Position numbers and translations under genes: made by a program. The notes under the pieces are model-generated. The model was not told the DNA's origin. It saw only the letters and a program-made list of their open reading frames with translations, and made no database searches. From NCBI GenBank assembly GCA_038087015.1, contig JASBNA010000035.1, positions 397,704 through 461,703 of the forward strand: a stretch of 64,000 nt of DNA. Direction: 5' to 3'. Positions within the stretch are counted from its first letter, which is position 1, and each line of letters opens with the position of its first letter. This document shows, one piece after another, positions 21,522 to 34,553 of the stretch. This DNA is from Cerrena zonata (Eukaryota > Basidiomycota > Agaricomycetes > Polyporales > Cerrenaceae).

Positions 21522-24107
21522 TCAAACAGAAGCATCCTCAAAAGCTTTCCTCTTCGCCTCAGCAGCGACGAACTCTTCACATTCCATCCTGCTCTTCTTG
21601 ATATCCACAAACCATAGGAATATCGTACTGCATGCTCCCCTTTAAAACAGAAGTACTGTTAGCTCTTCACGTTCTACAAAGAAGAACTTGAAGAAGGAGA
21701 AGAAAGACGTACAATCCAAATAGGAAAGCAAAAGGCATATTGTCGTTGTTTCCTGAAGCTGTGATTATCGCCGAGGAGACAAGGGGACCTATGAATGCTG
21801 ATGTTTTGCCGACCTAATTTGAGTTCGTTAGAATGTTGATGGAATAGAGTACTCAGAGGATACGTACCACAGAGAATAGTGCAAAGAACAAGAACCTAAT
21901 GAAAGCAACATATGTTAGTTTGCATTTGAGTGTGGAGGAAGACTGGTGGAAAGTAGAACGTACATTTGAGGTAGGGGCGAAACTTCGCTGATCATCGTTT
22001 GACTATATGCATACCATGGACATACCATCAAACCGTAGAAAGCTTGATATGCCCTTTGACAGACGAATTAAAAAGATATGAATTAGGAAAAGGCGGGACA
22101 ACATACCAGATTTCCCAAACATGTTTGAATCCAAATTTATCGGTGTGCACGCCGATGAGACCCCATATGGTTAGAATCTATGTACGCAGACGGTTAGGAC
22201 AATTTGGGGTTCTGGCGATTTAGACCATCTGACGTACTAATATCCAGAAGACATTGAAGCAGAGCATCTAATAAAAGAGGTCACTCATTAGTTGTCGTTT
22301 GTGAATTCCGAGTCGACACCGTACAGCTTTGGTCGATATTTGGAATCGTTTCTGGACGAGCCAGAAGAGGCTAAGAAAATTTCCATGTTATTTAGGATCC
22401 ATATGAAGGAAGAATAGATGAGACTAAACTCACTAGATACCCAAGCCTTGAGTGAAAATTCCGACGATAAGTAGAAGTGTAAGTTGGAGAGTTGAGTACG
22501 AGACGACACTATTCTGGAGTGTCCCGATGACCGTACTAGAATACAACTATGAGCATACACCCTAGAAACGAGTGGTTCGGACCTACACTGTAGTATTCAA
22601 GACATCGCCCCTATAAAAACGCACAAAAAGTCAGTACATTTAAGACGATACTGAGGAGAAGGACTTACATAAGGAAGTAGAAAATCAGATAGAGGAAGGT
22701 CTGTTTCAATCGTAAACATTCTCGGAATGCGACGAACGTCTGCTTGAATCCGATCGTAAGCAGTGATATTCCAGGTGGTAACGACAATCCTGGCCTCCTC
22801 TTTTCCAGGAAAAACCAAGGTAATGCACAGAGTACTTGAATACGTCAGAGTCAGTCAAAGACGAGGTAAGAAAAATATACTAAATTGCTTACACCAAATT
22901 CCTCCGGAAAATGCGATGAGAACACTGAAAGCTTTAGTATTGTTCTCTGTGCTCTCACTACTTCGAATTCCTTTGAGAATCCCAACCATCACAGCAAGAA
23001 TGATGATTTCGCCTGCTGAGCAGACCGCAAACGAGACATTGGAAATTCGATTCCGTTCGAGGGATTCCAGCCGTTCATGGTCTTCAAATCTGTCAGTGAG
23101 GAGATATCCGTTTATTTGCTGTGCAAGAGAACAAAATGATTGTACTAACGGTTTTTTGTATCTTGCAACTTCCTTATACGACTCCTTGACCTCTGGTAGG
23201 TCACGAGCTAACCCCGGGAACGCGGCGGTCCAAAATGTTAACGCACACTACGAGGGCGACTATACGTCAAAAATAGAACAGGGAGAATGGGGACCAGGAA
23301 CAACGAACTTGGTAAGCGATTACTGCACGAAAATGTCACAATCATGTCAAAATGTCAGTTAGAGTGGCGTTTAACGGGTCATGCGACTGAAATTGCACTC
23401 ACACCCAAGCACATAAAGCGCCACACCAGCTTGCCACTTTGAAGGATCCTCGACACCTAACCAAGCAAAAGAAATGGCGACAGCTAGAATGGTGAAGAAA
23501 ATGGTGATATTGGGCCTGAAACAAATACAGGTACACCATACTGTCAGTGTTAACGTTTGGGAGCGGGTAACCGAATGTTAGTTTCACCTCCATGTTCCGT
23601 AGTCGGCCCATGCGCCTATGGTGAGGAGGACGATTGCCTGGAGAGCAAAACTTATGCCGTTCGTGAGCAGCACAATTGAGTTGACTATGGGTATCGGTGA
23701 TAAACGGGGAGAAGTTAATTTGTGAATCGTTGAACTTACCGTCTCGTGTACGGCCGAGATAAGGTAGAACACAGTCTGTATTTGCACTACATGGTGTAGT
23801 AAATGGTGGTTGACTAGGGTCATAACCAGCTAAGAATAAGAGATTCTGGAATTGCGATGGTCCAAAATTAAATCCAGAGAGACCGTTGTTGCCCTATAAA
23901 TAATTTTCATCGAGTTAGCGAGGCAGACAGTCTTTCCGAATAAAAATTGCATACGATATAATAGATGTAGAAAGCCCATAATTCTATCCGAGAGGTGGTG
24001 AATTTGGAACCAGCTCTGCCTTGCAATTCTGGGACATCTGTGGTAGCTGGAATGTCCTCCTTTATGATAGAGATCCTTTCCTTGGGCTTTTCTTCCGGTT
24101 CGGACAT
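21522..24107 (-). CDS. ATG22: Atg22-like MFS transporter (vacuolar amino-acid effluxer family), 17 exons
   Basis: From the ATG at 24107, seventeen exons read in phase to the stop at 21522. Exon 5 is a 14-nt microexon (23309-23322), exon 9 is 24 nt (22587-22610), and the first intron is 23894-23954. Signature blocks: IELWAFYIYYIGNNGLSGFN, LLFLAGYDPSQPPF, SIVLLTNGISFALQAIVLLT, GAWADYGTWRPNITIFFTIL, LTFWTAAFPGLARDLPEV, PWFFLEKRRPG, YLIFYFLMGDVLNTTVTVIG, FWILILTIWGLIGVHTDKFG, QAFYGLMVCPWYAYSQTMIS and ALFSVVGKTSAFIGPLVSSA. These are diagnostic of fungal Atg22, which in yeast returns amino acids from the vacuole after autophagy. Roughly twelve membrane segments and about 560 residues fit the family. 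No frame break was found. It shares a 241-base upstream region with MIC60. Confidence 0.92.
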
Positions 24108-24348
24108 TTTCCCTGGATGACGGCAAGGAAGAAAGCCGGGCTACGTTCTCGATAAGTGGAGATATGCAGCGCTTGATGGGTGGCAATTAGAATACCACGG
24201 CCTATGATGCACAACGGCTCCCTAATCCGGAAGGGAGGGAGAGTGCCGAAGCGCCTGGGCAGAGTCGGAAAGCGTTGAGTGAGCTGAATGTCTTTATCCA
24301 CAAGCTGCTCTCAGCTTTCTTTCCCAACCTCTCTCTTTCAAAACTCGG
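24108..24348. promoter_or_regulatory. bidirectional upstream region ATG22 / MIC60
   Basis: Only 241 bases lie between the two divergent ATGs, so at least part of the regulatory sequence must be shared. No named site is recognised. Confidence 0.45.
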
Positions 24349-26499
24349 ATGCTGCGTGCTCTGCCTGCTGCACGGGCGGCCAGAGCACCCATACAAAGGG
24401 GTGCTGTTCGCGCGACACGTAGAGTCAGTAAACTCTTCTCTCACACCGCTTCCGATCACTCACGAAACAGGTCATAGTATGCTACAGAGTCCTCTGCTCA
24501 GCCGGTAGTCCCCAAGAAGAAAAGACATCCTTTCAGGAGGCTTGTCATATACACCACGCTTGCTGCAGGGTCATTCTATGTCGGCAGCGCATTCGTTGCT
24601 CTCAAGTTTCCGCCATACTATGACGTTTTCGTCGAGAATGTCCCGTTAGCTGGTCCGCTTATCCAATACGCCGAAGACAACAACTGGGATACCTTGACGG
24701 TAGCCAAGGTTATTGCCTTTCTCCAGAAACAAGCAGACAATGCTCAGAAGTTGGTGAATGGTGAGAAGATCGAGTCGCCGGTAGTAGAAAAGGCGAAGCA
24801 CGCGATCGAGAGTGGAAAAGACAGGGCCAAGTCTGTTGCCCGTACTCTGAAGACCTCGGTGGAGAAGAGTCAAGACAAGATTTACGAGCAAGGTGCAAAG
24901 GCTGCTGCCATCGCCAAGCACCGCTCAGTGGAATTCTCCGAAGGTGTGGAAGACCTCGTGCGGAAGGCCGAAGATGCCATTGCTGGCAAAAGAGTCGACG
25001 ATCTACCTGGTGCTACTACCGAGACGGCGCAACCTGCATCACCCTCTGACACAACTCCTCTTCCTACCGAAGAGTCTACACCAGTTGTAATTGTCACAGA
25101 GAAGAACGGAAATGTCTATGACGCACCCCTTCCTGTCGGCTTTGAGCCACCACCGGGTTACTCTCGTCCCAAACCTCCCAAACGTGCGGAACCTGCTCCT
25201 GCAAAGAAGGCCGAGCCAGTACCTGAGCCTCTTCCCCTTGTCGCTCCAGCAGTCAAAGAATTCGGTGCGACCGAGCCTGTCATTTCTCAGCTTGCCTCTG
25301 TCATCGACAACCTTGCTTCCTTCCTTAACACCAACCCCTCCGCCGCGGACAAAGCCCGTGACATTCTTGACACTGCCAAGGTTGATTTGACACAACTTGC
25401 CACCAGGATTGATGAAGTCAAGGAGGAGGAGCGTAAGAAGTTGGAAGCACAGCTAGATGAACAGACTAGGGAGTACACTTTGAAGCTATTGGAGTTGGAG
25501 ATGACTGCTCAGGATCAGTTGGACAGTCAGGAAGAGGGCTTCAGGAAATTCTTCGAGGACGAGAAACTCAAGTTCATTGAGGCTTACCGGGAAAAGTTGA
25601 ATCGGGAACTTGAGGCTCAGAGCGAGATTATTAACGAGCGGTGAGCGTTCTTATCTTCTAAATTCTCGCAGACGTCTCACTACGAACCTCCGGTTCCAGT
25701 CTGAAGGAGGAAGTCATTGCCCAAGGTATTGAACTCCAGCGTCGCTGGATTCGGGACATCAAAGTTCGCGTTGAGCAAGAACGAGGTGGTCGCCTTGCTA
25801 AGCTCGATGAACTCGCAACAGAGCTCAAACGTCTCGAACGAGTTGCCCTTGACAACTCTGCCTTCCTCGACGAGAATCTCCGTATTCATGCGTTCTGGTC
25901 TGCCCTCCGTGCTTTGACGCATACCGTCGATGGTAGTGCACGTCAACCATTCCGAGATGAACTTCGTGTACTACGACATATCGCTACCGCACGTGAAGAT
26001 CCCGTAGTCTCTGCTGTCCTCAATACTCTTGAATCCTCAGAGGTTCCTGATATTGGCATTGAACCATTCGCCGACCTCGCCTTGTGGTTTTCCACCTCCG
26101 TCGCACCCCGGGTATCTCGCGTCGCTCTTGTCCCCGATCAGAATGCTGGTATCCTCTCGCATTTGGCTTCACACCTCCTTACTTCGTTCACATTCAAACC
26201 CCAAGGCCTCGTCCCTGGCTCAGATGTGTTGAGTACTCTGGCGAGAGCAGAGTATTACATGAACGAGAAGGATTTGGACAGTGCTACAAGGGAGTTGAAC
26301 CAGCTTGGTGGCACGGCCAAGGAGCTTCTATCTGACTGGCTCGAGGCTGCGAGGAAACGGTTAGAGGTTGTGCAAGCATTAGAGGTACGCCGGTATTCTT
26401 GTTGTTTTTGTTCGATTGAAGCGACTGACAAATATAAATATGTAGGTTATGCAAACACAAGCCACGCTTGCTTCATTACTCCTCGCACACCAAGATTAG
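24349..26499 (+). CDS. MIC60: MICOS subunit Mic60 (mitofilin)
   Basis: Exons 24349-24423, 24478-25640, 25700-26384 and 26446-26499 give 658 residues. The N-terminus is Arg/Ala-rich (MLRALPAARAARAP), a matrix-targeting signal. One inner-membrane helix follows at ~47-69 (LVIYTTLAAGSFYVGSAFVA). Next come LKFPPYYDVFVENVPLAG, a Lys/Glu-rich coiled-coil middle, and the conserved C-terminal mitofilin domain: GIELQRRWIRDIKVRVEQER, GRLAKLDELATELKRLE, FWSALRALTHTVDG, GILSHLASHLLTSFTFKPQG and DLDSATRELNQLGGTAKELL. Mic60 is the core of MICOS, which holds crista junctions and contacts the outer membrane from the intermembrane space. A Pro/Lys-rich stretch sits before the coiled coil. Length and order fit fungal Mic60. 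No break was seen. Confidence 0.95.
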
Positions 26500-26694
26500 A
26501 GTACACTTGCATATATATACGCACATCCCCTTTAGTTTATCAAAAACATTCCATAAAGACTTTTTAGATGCTCCATCCATCCTAGACTTGTATATTTGAG
26601 GTATCAGAAACCCAATCACGAAGCACAGTAAGTATACAAAAAGCAAGCAAAGCAAATACATCTAGAAATCTCCCGACCCTGCACCCTCCTTCGT

Positions 26695-27927
26695 TCAAGC
26701 AATTGGTTGGCCCGCAGCCATAGTCAATGCACATTCACAGATGACCTGTGCCCTTCGAACAACTGTCTGTACATGCTCCCCATATTTCCCAGTTCTCGTA
26801 TCCAAAGGACCCCTCGTCACCTTCACCAATCCAGGGAACACCGTTGATCCAACACGATCATGTTCACCTTTCTCACTCTTCACACACCTCTTTACGAGTT
26901 CGATTTGTCTCGGATGCATGACGCTTCCTAATTCTGGTACGAAAGCACGATAGAACGCATCCATTGTTCCACCTGCACTCGAGGGAGCTCCATGGAGCAT
27001 ACGAGAGAACTCGTATCCCTGTTCGAGAACGGCGAACGCACCGAATGCGTCTCCGTCTTTGCCGTCGGGGGAGGTTTTGTTGAGGAGGTTGGAGATGGTG
27101 GGCATGTGTTCGGCGATGAAGTATTGAGACATTTCGGCTGAGCAACGTTCGACGGCGGCGGTGAAGGTTTGACGTCGCCAGACAGCTGCTACTGTTGGGT
27201 CTCCTGAAACGACAACATGAATAACAGTCAGAGTGCAGAATGAGGAGAGAACCTCACGAGAAAAGATATGTTCGTGTACTCTTGTCATTTGGATATTGGC
27301 CTCCGGTGAATCTGTGACGATGAGACAATTCACGATACCCTCTGTGATGGTCTGGGACATGGCGTGTCGAAGCAGGTTTTGAACTTGCATTCCCGTAGCA
27401 TCATAGGGATATGGTGAAGGCTCTGGTGGATACCCATCGAAGATATCAGTTAGAGTGGCTGCACGGATTTCGTTTAGAGAACCAGGAGGTGCTCGGACAA
27501 CATCTGCTGCCCATCGGTTGATCTGTTTATCGAGTTTCGATGCGGTGTTCTTTCATATCCAAAAGACACATTCATATCAATTATACACTCGATCGAACAA
27601 GGGGGAGGATACTTACTTTGATAGAAAAGTCATCAACAGAGTTCGTAGCTTGTCTTTGGTTATTATCGTTACTGGTTCCTTCGAGCAAAGCAATCCGCGC
27701 CCGAAGCAGTGCTACCTGCTTTTCTTGTTCTTGCAATTGTACTCGTTGTTCTTCGACTTTCTCGTGAGCAATACGCTAGGAGCCAATAGATAAAGCACAT
27801 TAGTCTTGGTCCATCACCCCGCCCAGAGGTTTCCCAGACCTAAGATACTCACGAAATTCGTCAACGCATATCGATACTGCTCTCCAGAGACAACATCATA
27901 TTGCTGTTGCGGTTGCGGGGTCGCCAT
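26695..27927 (-). CDS. fungal coiled-coil protein of unknown function
   Basis: Exons 27853-27927, 27617-27775, 27258-27549 and 26695-27203 give 344 residues. The 54-nt intron at 27204-27257 is in phase and unspliced reading stays open, so it rests on its good GT-AG ends and branch-like CTGAC. Residues ~26-60 form a coiled coil (KVEEQRVQLQEQEKQVALLR). A globular-looking body follows: TASKLDKQINRWAADVVR, EIRAATLTDIFDGYPPE, NLLRHAMSQTITEGIVNCLI, AAVWRRQTFTAAVERCSAEM and QTVVRRAQVICECALTMAAG. I do not recognise the family and see no catalytic motif. The even conservation-like pattern of Trp, Cys and Arg suggests a real alpha-helical domain. It converges on MIC60. Confidence 0.75.
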
Positions 27928-28388
27928 CTAGTCTAGTGGACACTCTGAGTCTCAGTCTTGGAAATGGTGAAGGGAATGGTCAAAGCTGCACTGAAGTCGC
28001 GAGGATCTTGCATGGCGGTAAATATGTCAGTTGGGTCAGGGCAACCTGTAATTATGATTCACAGCCACAAATGCCAATCAAGTCATGTTTGGCTTCGTCT
28101 CGGCAAGCAATTCCGACACGGCAATCTCTGGCAATGTAAGCTTGAGATTGGAACCATGGCCGATGAACAATCGAAGCTGATCTAGATGTGAGAACGTTCA
28201 CAACGAGGGCAGTATTCTAATAGCAAGATGAAGTATATATGTACAAAGCTATGGAAAGCGGGAAGAGGGCATGAGTGACAAAACTATCATACAGTAAAAA
28301 TTTGAGCAACCGAAAAACCTAAAGGAGGAAAACAAGACGTCTATAGAGGTTTCACCGTAAAGTCCGGAAACCTTTTATTTTGATCGGA
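27928..28388. other. intergenic between coiled-coil gene and ABC transporter
   Basis: 461 bases: upstream of the coiled-coil gene on one side, 3' UTR of the transporter on the other. Two short overlapping frames (27936-28185) have no features. Confidence 0.4.
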
Positions 28389-31300
28389 CTACCCTTCGCG
28401 CTCATCCATGAATTCTTGTAACGATGACCAGTCTGCGCTCGCACGACACATATCTCTAAATGTACCGCCACGCTTTTGAAGAAGAGCCTTCGGGGTGTCA
28501 AATTCGCGAATCTCACCACCTCCAAGGACGAGGATGCGATCGTAGTCCAGGACGGTCTTCAAGCGGTGAGCAATGGTGATAACAATGGCACCGCGGAATT
28601 CTTCTCGGATAGTCCGTTGAATCTAAGTAGCCGAATGTTCAACAACATGTATTTTAGTTTGAAACCGGGGATACTTACCTGATCATCTAGGGCGATATCA
28701 ATCTGTGATGTGGCTTCGTCCATAATAACGACATTGCTTCGGCGAAGGAGTGCACGAGCCATAGCGACGAGTTGGCGTTCACCGGCGCTGAGGGAACCGG
28801 TTTGACTGATCGGCATGTCGAGCGCGATTTGGGAAGAGGAATGCCCGAGGATGGATGTGAGATGACAACGCTCTAATACTTCCAAACATTCCTCATCGGT
28901 ATGTTCATCGAATGGATCTAGATTGCTTCGGAGAGTGCCCGTGAATAATGAAACATCTTGACTGATTATAGTCTGCAAAAGTATAGTTAGCGTAGATCCG
29001 AAAGAGAAGTGGAAATAGACAGACCACTCGAGTTCGTAAATCCTCGAGTCCAAGAGATGCGATGTCAATTCCGTCGATACTGTAAATATATATGGTAAAC
29101 ACCGGCACATCCTGACGCAAATTGAACTTGTTAAACTTACACTATTTTCCCACCGCTCGGCTCAATCATCCTAAGCATAGACAATGCCAATGTGGACTTT
29201 CCTATAGATTTGTGTCTGGTTAGCATATCATCTAGCATATTATAATATGGACGCCACGAACCGGAACCTGTTCTTCCGACCTAATCGAATGGAATGGAAC
29301 TATTAGTACCCGCTGTGGGAAGGGAATATGGTACACGCACCACACCGATCTTCTCTGTTGGTTTCACCGTGAACGAAATTCCACGCAGCGCAGGTGGTAG
29401 ATCTTGGGCGTATTTGACCATGAGATCCTCTACACAGAGCTCACCGTCACTTGAAGGCCAATAGGCGGGAGGCCGATGGGAATCGACAATAGCAGGTGCC
29501 TCCTGAGAGACATGGAGATACTCGACAACCCTCTCCACACTGGGAAAATGAATCAATATTTTGACTTCTACTCAATGATGGATCCACCTCACCTATTTGC
29601 ATCCAACTCGAGTTGAGCGAGTACACTATTGACATGGATTCACATTAATTCGGTGGTAATGTAGTCTTGATGATAATAAACATACCGAACGAGTTGACGC
29701 GACGCATCCGCGAACACTCCAGCCTGTACGATAACTAGAGCTGCCAAGCCATCGTTGACTCCGGTCCAGAGCGCAAACACGGTGCTCATGAAAACAATCA
29801 CGGAGCCAAGGCCTAGCACCATGATGTCAGTACAACTCTTGGTGGGTCATATTGTCTGTAGTACTCACAGTCGTATCGCCACATTAGCCAGTTTGCAGCA
29901 AGCCACTAGTGCCGTCAGCACCAGACGTCAGAGGAGAATAAGAAGGGGACATACATAAACATGGTCGAATGATTGGAATTTGTCAACACGGTAGTAGAAC
30001 CGGTCTTGATATCTACTTTCCATGCCAAATGCACGAACATGAGGAAGACCGCGTAGTAATTCGTCAAACCCGGCAAAGGCAGGTGAGAGCGAAATTGACT
30101 CGAGACGTCTCAAGTCTCGAGCGGCCTGGATGTATGGCGGTGCAAGTCGAATGTAAAGCCACGCAATGACCACAGCGAAGGGTGCAAACGACGGGACGAC
30201 GTAGATGATGACCGCGATCGAGGCGATGAAGTTGAGGACACCGCCTAGAGCAGCACGTACAGAATTAAGTAGGGCGCCATCCACGCAGTTCATGTCAGTG
30301 GTAAACCGATTAAGAATCCGACCGATGGGTGTTACGTCGTAGAAGCGACTTGGTGCACCGACGAGTCTTGTAAGCATCGAGATGAAAAGTGACCGCGATG
30401 CTTGGAGACTAGCATAGTAGCCAATGGCGATGTAAGCGAAGACTGAGAGTGCGCCGGCCAGGGAGAAGTAGAGGTAGATCAGAAGCCAGGGCCGCACATC
30501 GACATTAGGAGATGGTAAGCTTTCCCAGAACCACTTGCTTGCAACGATAAAGATAGAAAGGCCTTCGGACTTGTCGTGTTCATATGCTTCTCCCCATTTT
30601 GCAAGATAAAACTGACAAGAGGTTGAGTATCAAATATTCGGCTCTAAATGCGAGAGCATTTACCTGAGTGCCAATATTGATGAGACGGATGAATACCATG
30701 AGCAGAATGATAATTAACCACGAAAGAGGTCCTGCAGCCTTGATATACGAGACATAGGTGCTCAGGGCGACTCTACCTTCTGCGCGGGCCTCTGCTTCGA
30801 TTAGTTTGCCATTTGTTGGTTTATTGACTCCTAAGTCAATTTCTTCCACGGCAGTATTGTTGGATTCCACTTCAACACTCTCGACTTTGTCGTCATCCTT
30901 TTCCGCGACGTCTTCAGCTGCAACAAGTTCCTTTAACTGCCCCTGGGCTTCGAGCTCTCCTATAGAACCTTGTCGGATGATTTGACCATCCGATAATTCC
31001 ACGAGGTAAGCAGCATATGGCAGGCAGAGCGTGATGTGATGCGTTACGAGAATAAGTGTACGATTGCTTGCTAACGGTCCTGACAAGGCGTTCTTGACCA
31101 GATGTTGAGCCGTGTGCATATCCACGGCAGCGAGCCTTCAAACAGCACGGGTTGGTGAAACATTCGAAAAAATGAACCAGTGACTTACGGGTCATCGAGC
31201 AGTATGCACTTTGATACCGTCAGTAATCATACACGTAACACGAATGACGGTCCACTCACTGAAGCTTGTGAATACAAAGCCCGAGCGAGTGCAATTCGCG

Positions 31301-34300
31301 CGCGTTGTCCTCCAGACAACGTAATTCCCTTCTCCCCAATTTCTACCGAGCCGTTAATAGCTGCTTCCGCTCGAAACACTTACGACTCACCGGTAAGGTC
31401 CCCGGCCTCAAATATAGAAAGATCATGAGCCAAGGCGCAAGCTTCTATTACCTGATTATAGCGCGTCTCGTCGAACCCAAACGATGCACCAAAAATAATG
31501 TTGTCACGTATTGTGGCGTGTTCTAGCCCTGCATTGCATCAATATTGGAATCCCGCCGCAAATAAGAGGCACCTACAAGGGTTTTGAGCACAATAGGCAA
31601 CTTGATGGTTTGATTTATTTAGCATAACGCTACCGGATATGCAATGCATCTCTAAGGCAGAAACCGTCAGCACAGCCAAGAAACTCGGATTTTTGACGTA
31701 CCTCCTAAGAGTGCGGACAGAACCGCGCTCTTCCCGGAACCCGTGGCACCACTGACAAGGGTCAATTTTCCACTCGGGAACTCCATGTTCAGTGGCCCAA
31801 GTGTGAAACGAGACGGCTCATCGCGAGGAGAAACGTCCCATTCAAACGCCCCATCAACGAACCCTACCTTTCCGCCGCCGGACCCTTGTGACGGTGCCGT
31901 AGCAGTTGACTTGAGTGACGATGCCCAGTCTTCCACTTCCGGTTCCTCCAGGAATTTCTCGATACGTTGCATACTGACATAAGCTGATTGACGGTAAGAT
32001 TGGCAAATTCGGACTATGAAAATCGGATCAACACTCACCGTGTAACAATGCAAAGAATTGAGCCGGTAGCGCGGACATAGGCTCCTGAAGTTGGGAGAAC
32101 AGTGACACCGATGTAAAAGCTTTCGACACCGTAAGTCGCTCCTTGGCGATCATTGTGTAACACATAAACGAAGCCAATGCGGTTGCAGAAGGTACCCAAG
32201 TCCTGACATTAGTAAGGATGATATTTAGCACGATTCATTGACCGACGGAATGTGTGAAACACATACCATATGAAAGAAATCAACGTACTAACCATATTGT
32301 CCTTCACTCGCCAACGCAATTCATTCTCACGAGATTCCCGGACACGACTTGTCCAGCCGTTCTCTAAAAGCATGTCAATACTTCAATGCATGATACCTAT
32401 CAGTTTACATACCCCAGCCATAAAACTTGAGGAACCGTATATTTTGGAAGAGTTCATTTACCAGGTTCATACGTTTATCACGGGCGAGCCAAGAGTTGCG
32501 GGTGACCTGAACAGAACGTTACACCAAAGGACGGTGTCGAGAAGATGTAACAACGCACGTAGACGTTGTACCGAGCAAGGGGGTAATTGAGTAGATAAGC
32601 GACGAGAACGACTGCCACTCCAGCAAATGCACTCCAGCCCAGGATTCTGTTGAATGTGAGAGATGAGAAATAGATTCAGGGCGCATCCTGAAGAGACCCA
32701 CCGATATAGAAATGTTAGTGCAATAGCAAGGCGGATGGGAGAAGAGAAGACCGCAGAAAATTCCCAGAAACGCTGCGCGACTGCATATGCATCTCCCCTG
32801 TGTTTGGGATGAGTGTGAAGGACTTGTTTGTACGGAAGATGTATCCACTCACTGCATGAGGTTCACTATCTTTCCTAGGTCCGCACTATCTTCGTCCTTA
32901 TTGTCTTCGCTTTTCGTCGTCTTTCCGCTGATATCCCGTCTCTTGAGTGCCTTATAATGTAGCGCACAAAATAGTTGGCCACGCGTCCGTTCATAGCATC
33001 GACGAGTAAACCATCGTTGGTTGACGTCAACCTGAGCAAAGGACAAATTTGCTAGAAACATGATGAACGTCCAAGTGTATGCCTTGATGCGAGCGTTGGG
33101 CGTGTTATCCGCTAGAGCAGACAAAATCTGTTGTAAAGAATATGGGGGGATAAAACCTGATGTACGTTGAGAACAGGCATCATGGAGTATGCGAGCAACA
33201 TACCAACAACAGCACCCCAAAGCTCGAGTGCAACATCAAGAAGGAGATCTAGAGAGTTAGACGCAAGCAGGAACCGTAATAAAGAATGTGACGGATGCCT
33301 AGGGTTCATCGGTAAAATCCTCATTGTTACAGGCGAAACATACCGTACCTGTTGCAGTACTCTAGATATTTGTTGAACAGGTTTTTGTGCATGAAAAACG
33401 GCGACAGCCACCAGACATCGCTCTCGTTTAGTGTACGCTCATTAGCAACGTTCAGGACCGGCTCCACAAAATTAAACGTCGACCATGTCCAAAGATTTAC
33501 GTTATCTTCTGGCATTGACAAGGTGTTCGACGGGATCTGAGAGGTTGCAATTTGTTGATGATTGAGTAAATGTTAGCTCATACAATAGCGACAACATCCT
33601 CACATCTGTTGGTGTTGCTACATTTTTTGATGGCCAGATAGGAACCAATGGGTAAGTCCCAGTTAGCCAAGCCAAGAGTGTGGGTGCAGTGAAACGAAAG
33701 ACATTGAGTACTATAACACCAGTCCCGAGTTTTCCCTCGTACGCAAAGACAGATACGTCAATTAAAGCTCCTAGAGCTTCGAGCCCGAAAAAGAGAATTA
33801 ACAAATACGAGGGTGTTCGCATTGTTTTCAAAGTGAATCGCATGAAAATGTAAGACTGTTTGCGGTGTTATTTGTCTGGTCAGAAGGAAAGGGGTTGCGC
33901 ACTTACCCAGGATATGAAGCTAACGATGGCTTGAATAGTACGTGCGTCGGTAGCAGAGTACACAGACTCTGTGAAGGCGACATATGCAGCCCAACCGACC
34001 GATACGAAAGCAGAACCTGAGGCAAGAACACGTTGTTTCCAAATCGGAACAGCTACTGGGTCGCCGAGAGGTCCTTCGAGGTCTTCGAGGGAGAGAAAGT
34101 CATTGAAAGGTCGTTTCAAGGTCTGAAAAGCTCTACACAGAGGTTTGGGTATTTGTTCGGAAGAAAGCAAGTCATCAAGAGACAGAAGGAGGACGACGAA
34201 TGCTGGCAATACTGTGCCCGCCACGACAACATGGAACAGAGAAGAAGTCCAGATGGGTTCAGGTGAGCCTAAGCCTACATTTTGCAATGCTACGTCATTA

Positions 34301-34362
34301 CTCTTATTCGAGAGAAGGCCCAACAGTGCGGGAAGAGTCAAAACAAGTCCGAGTGTGTCCAT
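28389..34362 (-). CDS. full-length ABCC/MRP-type ABC transporter, about 25 introns
   Basis: The start is the ATG at 34362; the stop is at 28389. The predicted product is roughly 1,400-1,500 residues. Order: an N-terminal hydrophobic region (MDTLGLVLTLPALLG), a first membrane domain, and nucleotide-binding domain 1 with Walker A VSGATGSGKSAVLSALLG, signature ITLSGGQRARIALARAL and Walker B LLDDPLAAVD. The linker is acidic. A second membrane domain follows (PIGRILNRFTTDMNCVDGAL is the MRP-type loop). Domain 2 has Walker A VGRTGSGKSTLALSMLRMIE, signature TGSLSAGERQLVAMARALLR and Walker B NVVIMDEATSQID, with the His switch ITIAHRLKTVLDYDRILVL. This is the ABCC family: vacuolar or plasma-membrane export of conjugates and drugs. 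The catalytic Glu of domain 1 is Asp (LLDDP), as usual in ABCC. One intron interrupts the domain 2 Walker A codons. All junctions I checked keep frame, so the gene appears complete. Confidence 0.9.
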
Positions 34363-34553
34363 TCAGCGAAGTTAGGTGAACAGGAATGAACGTCAGAACT
34401 TGACACTCCAGAGCGAACTTGGTCAAACTTGAACTTTCCGTCCAGCGCTAGGCTGCATGGCGCGCCTTCAAGTTGGCGGCCACTCCAAGTTCTCGCCCTG
34501 TCACATTCTACCCCACCTTCTACTTACATTCGTCTACAATTGGATAGCGCGAT

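Noticed and set aside
32216..32300. Apparent phase conflict in the ABC transporter before TWVPSATALASF
   Set aside because: Using the later donor after STLISFIW joins in phase, so no lesion is needed.
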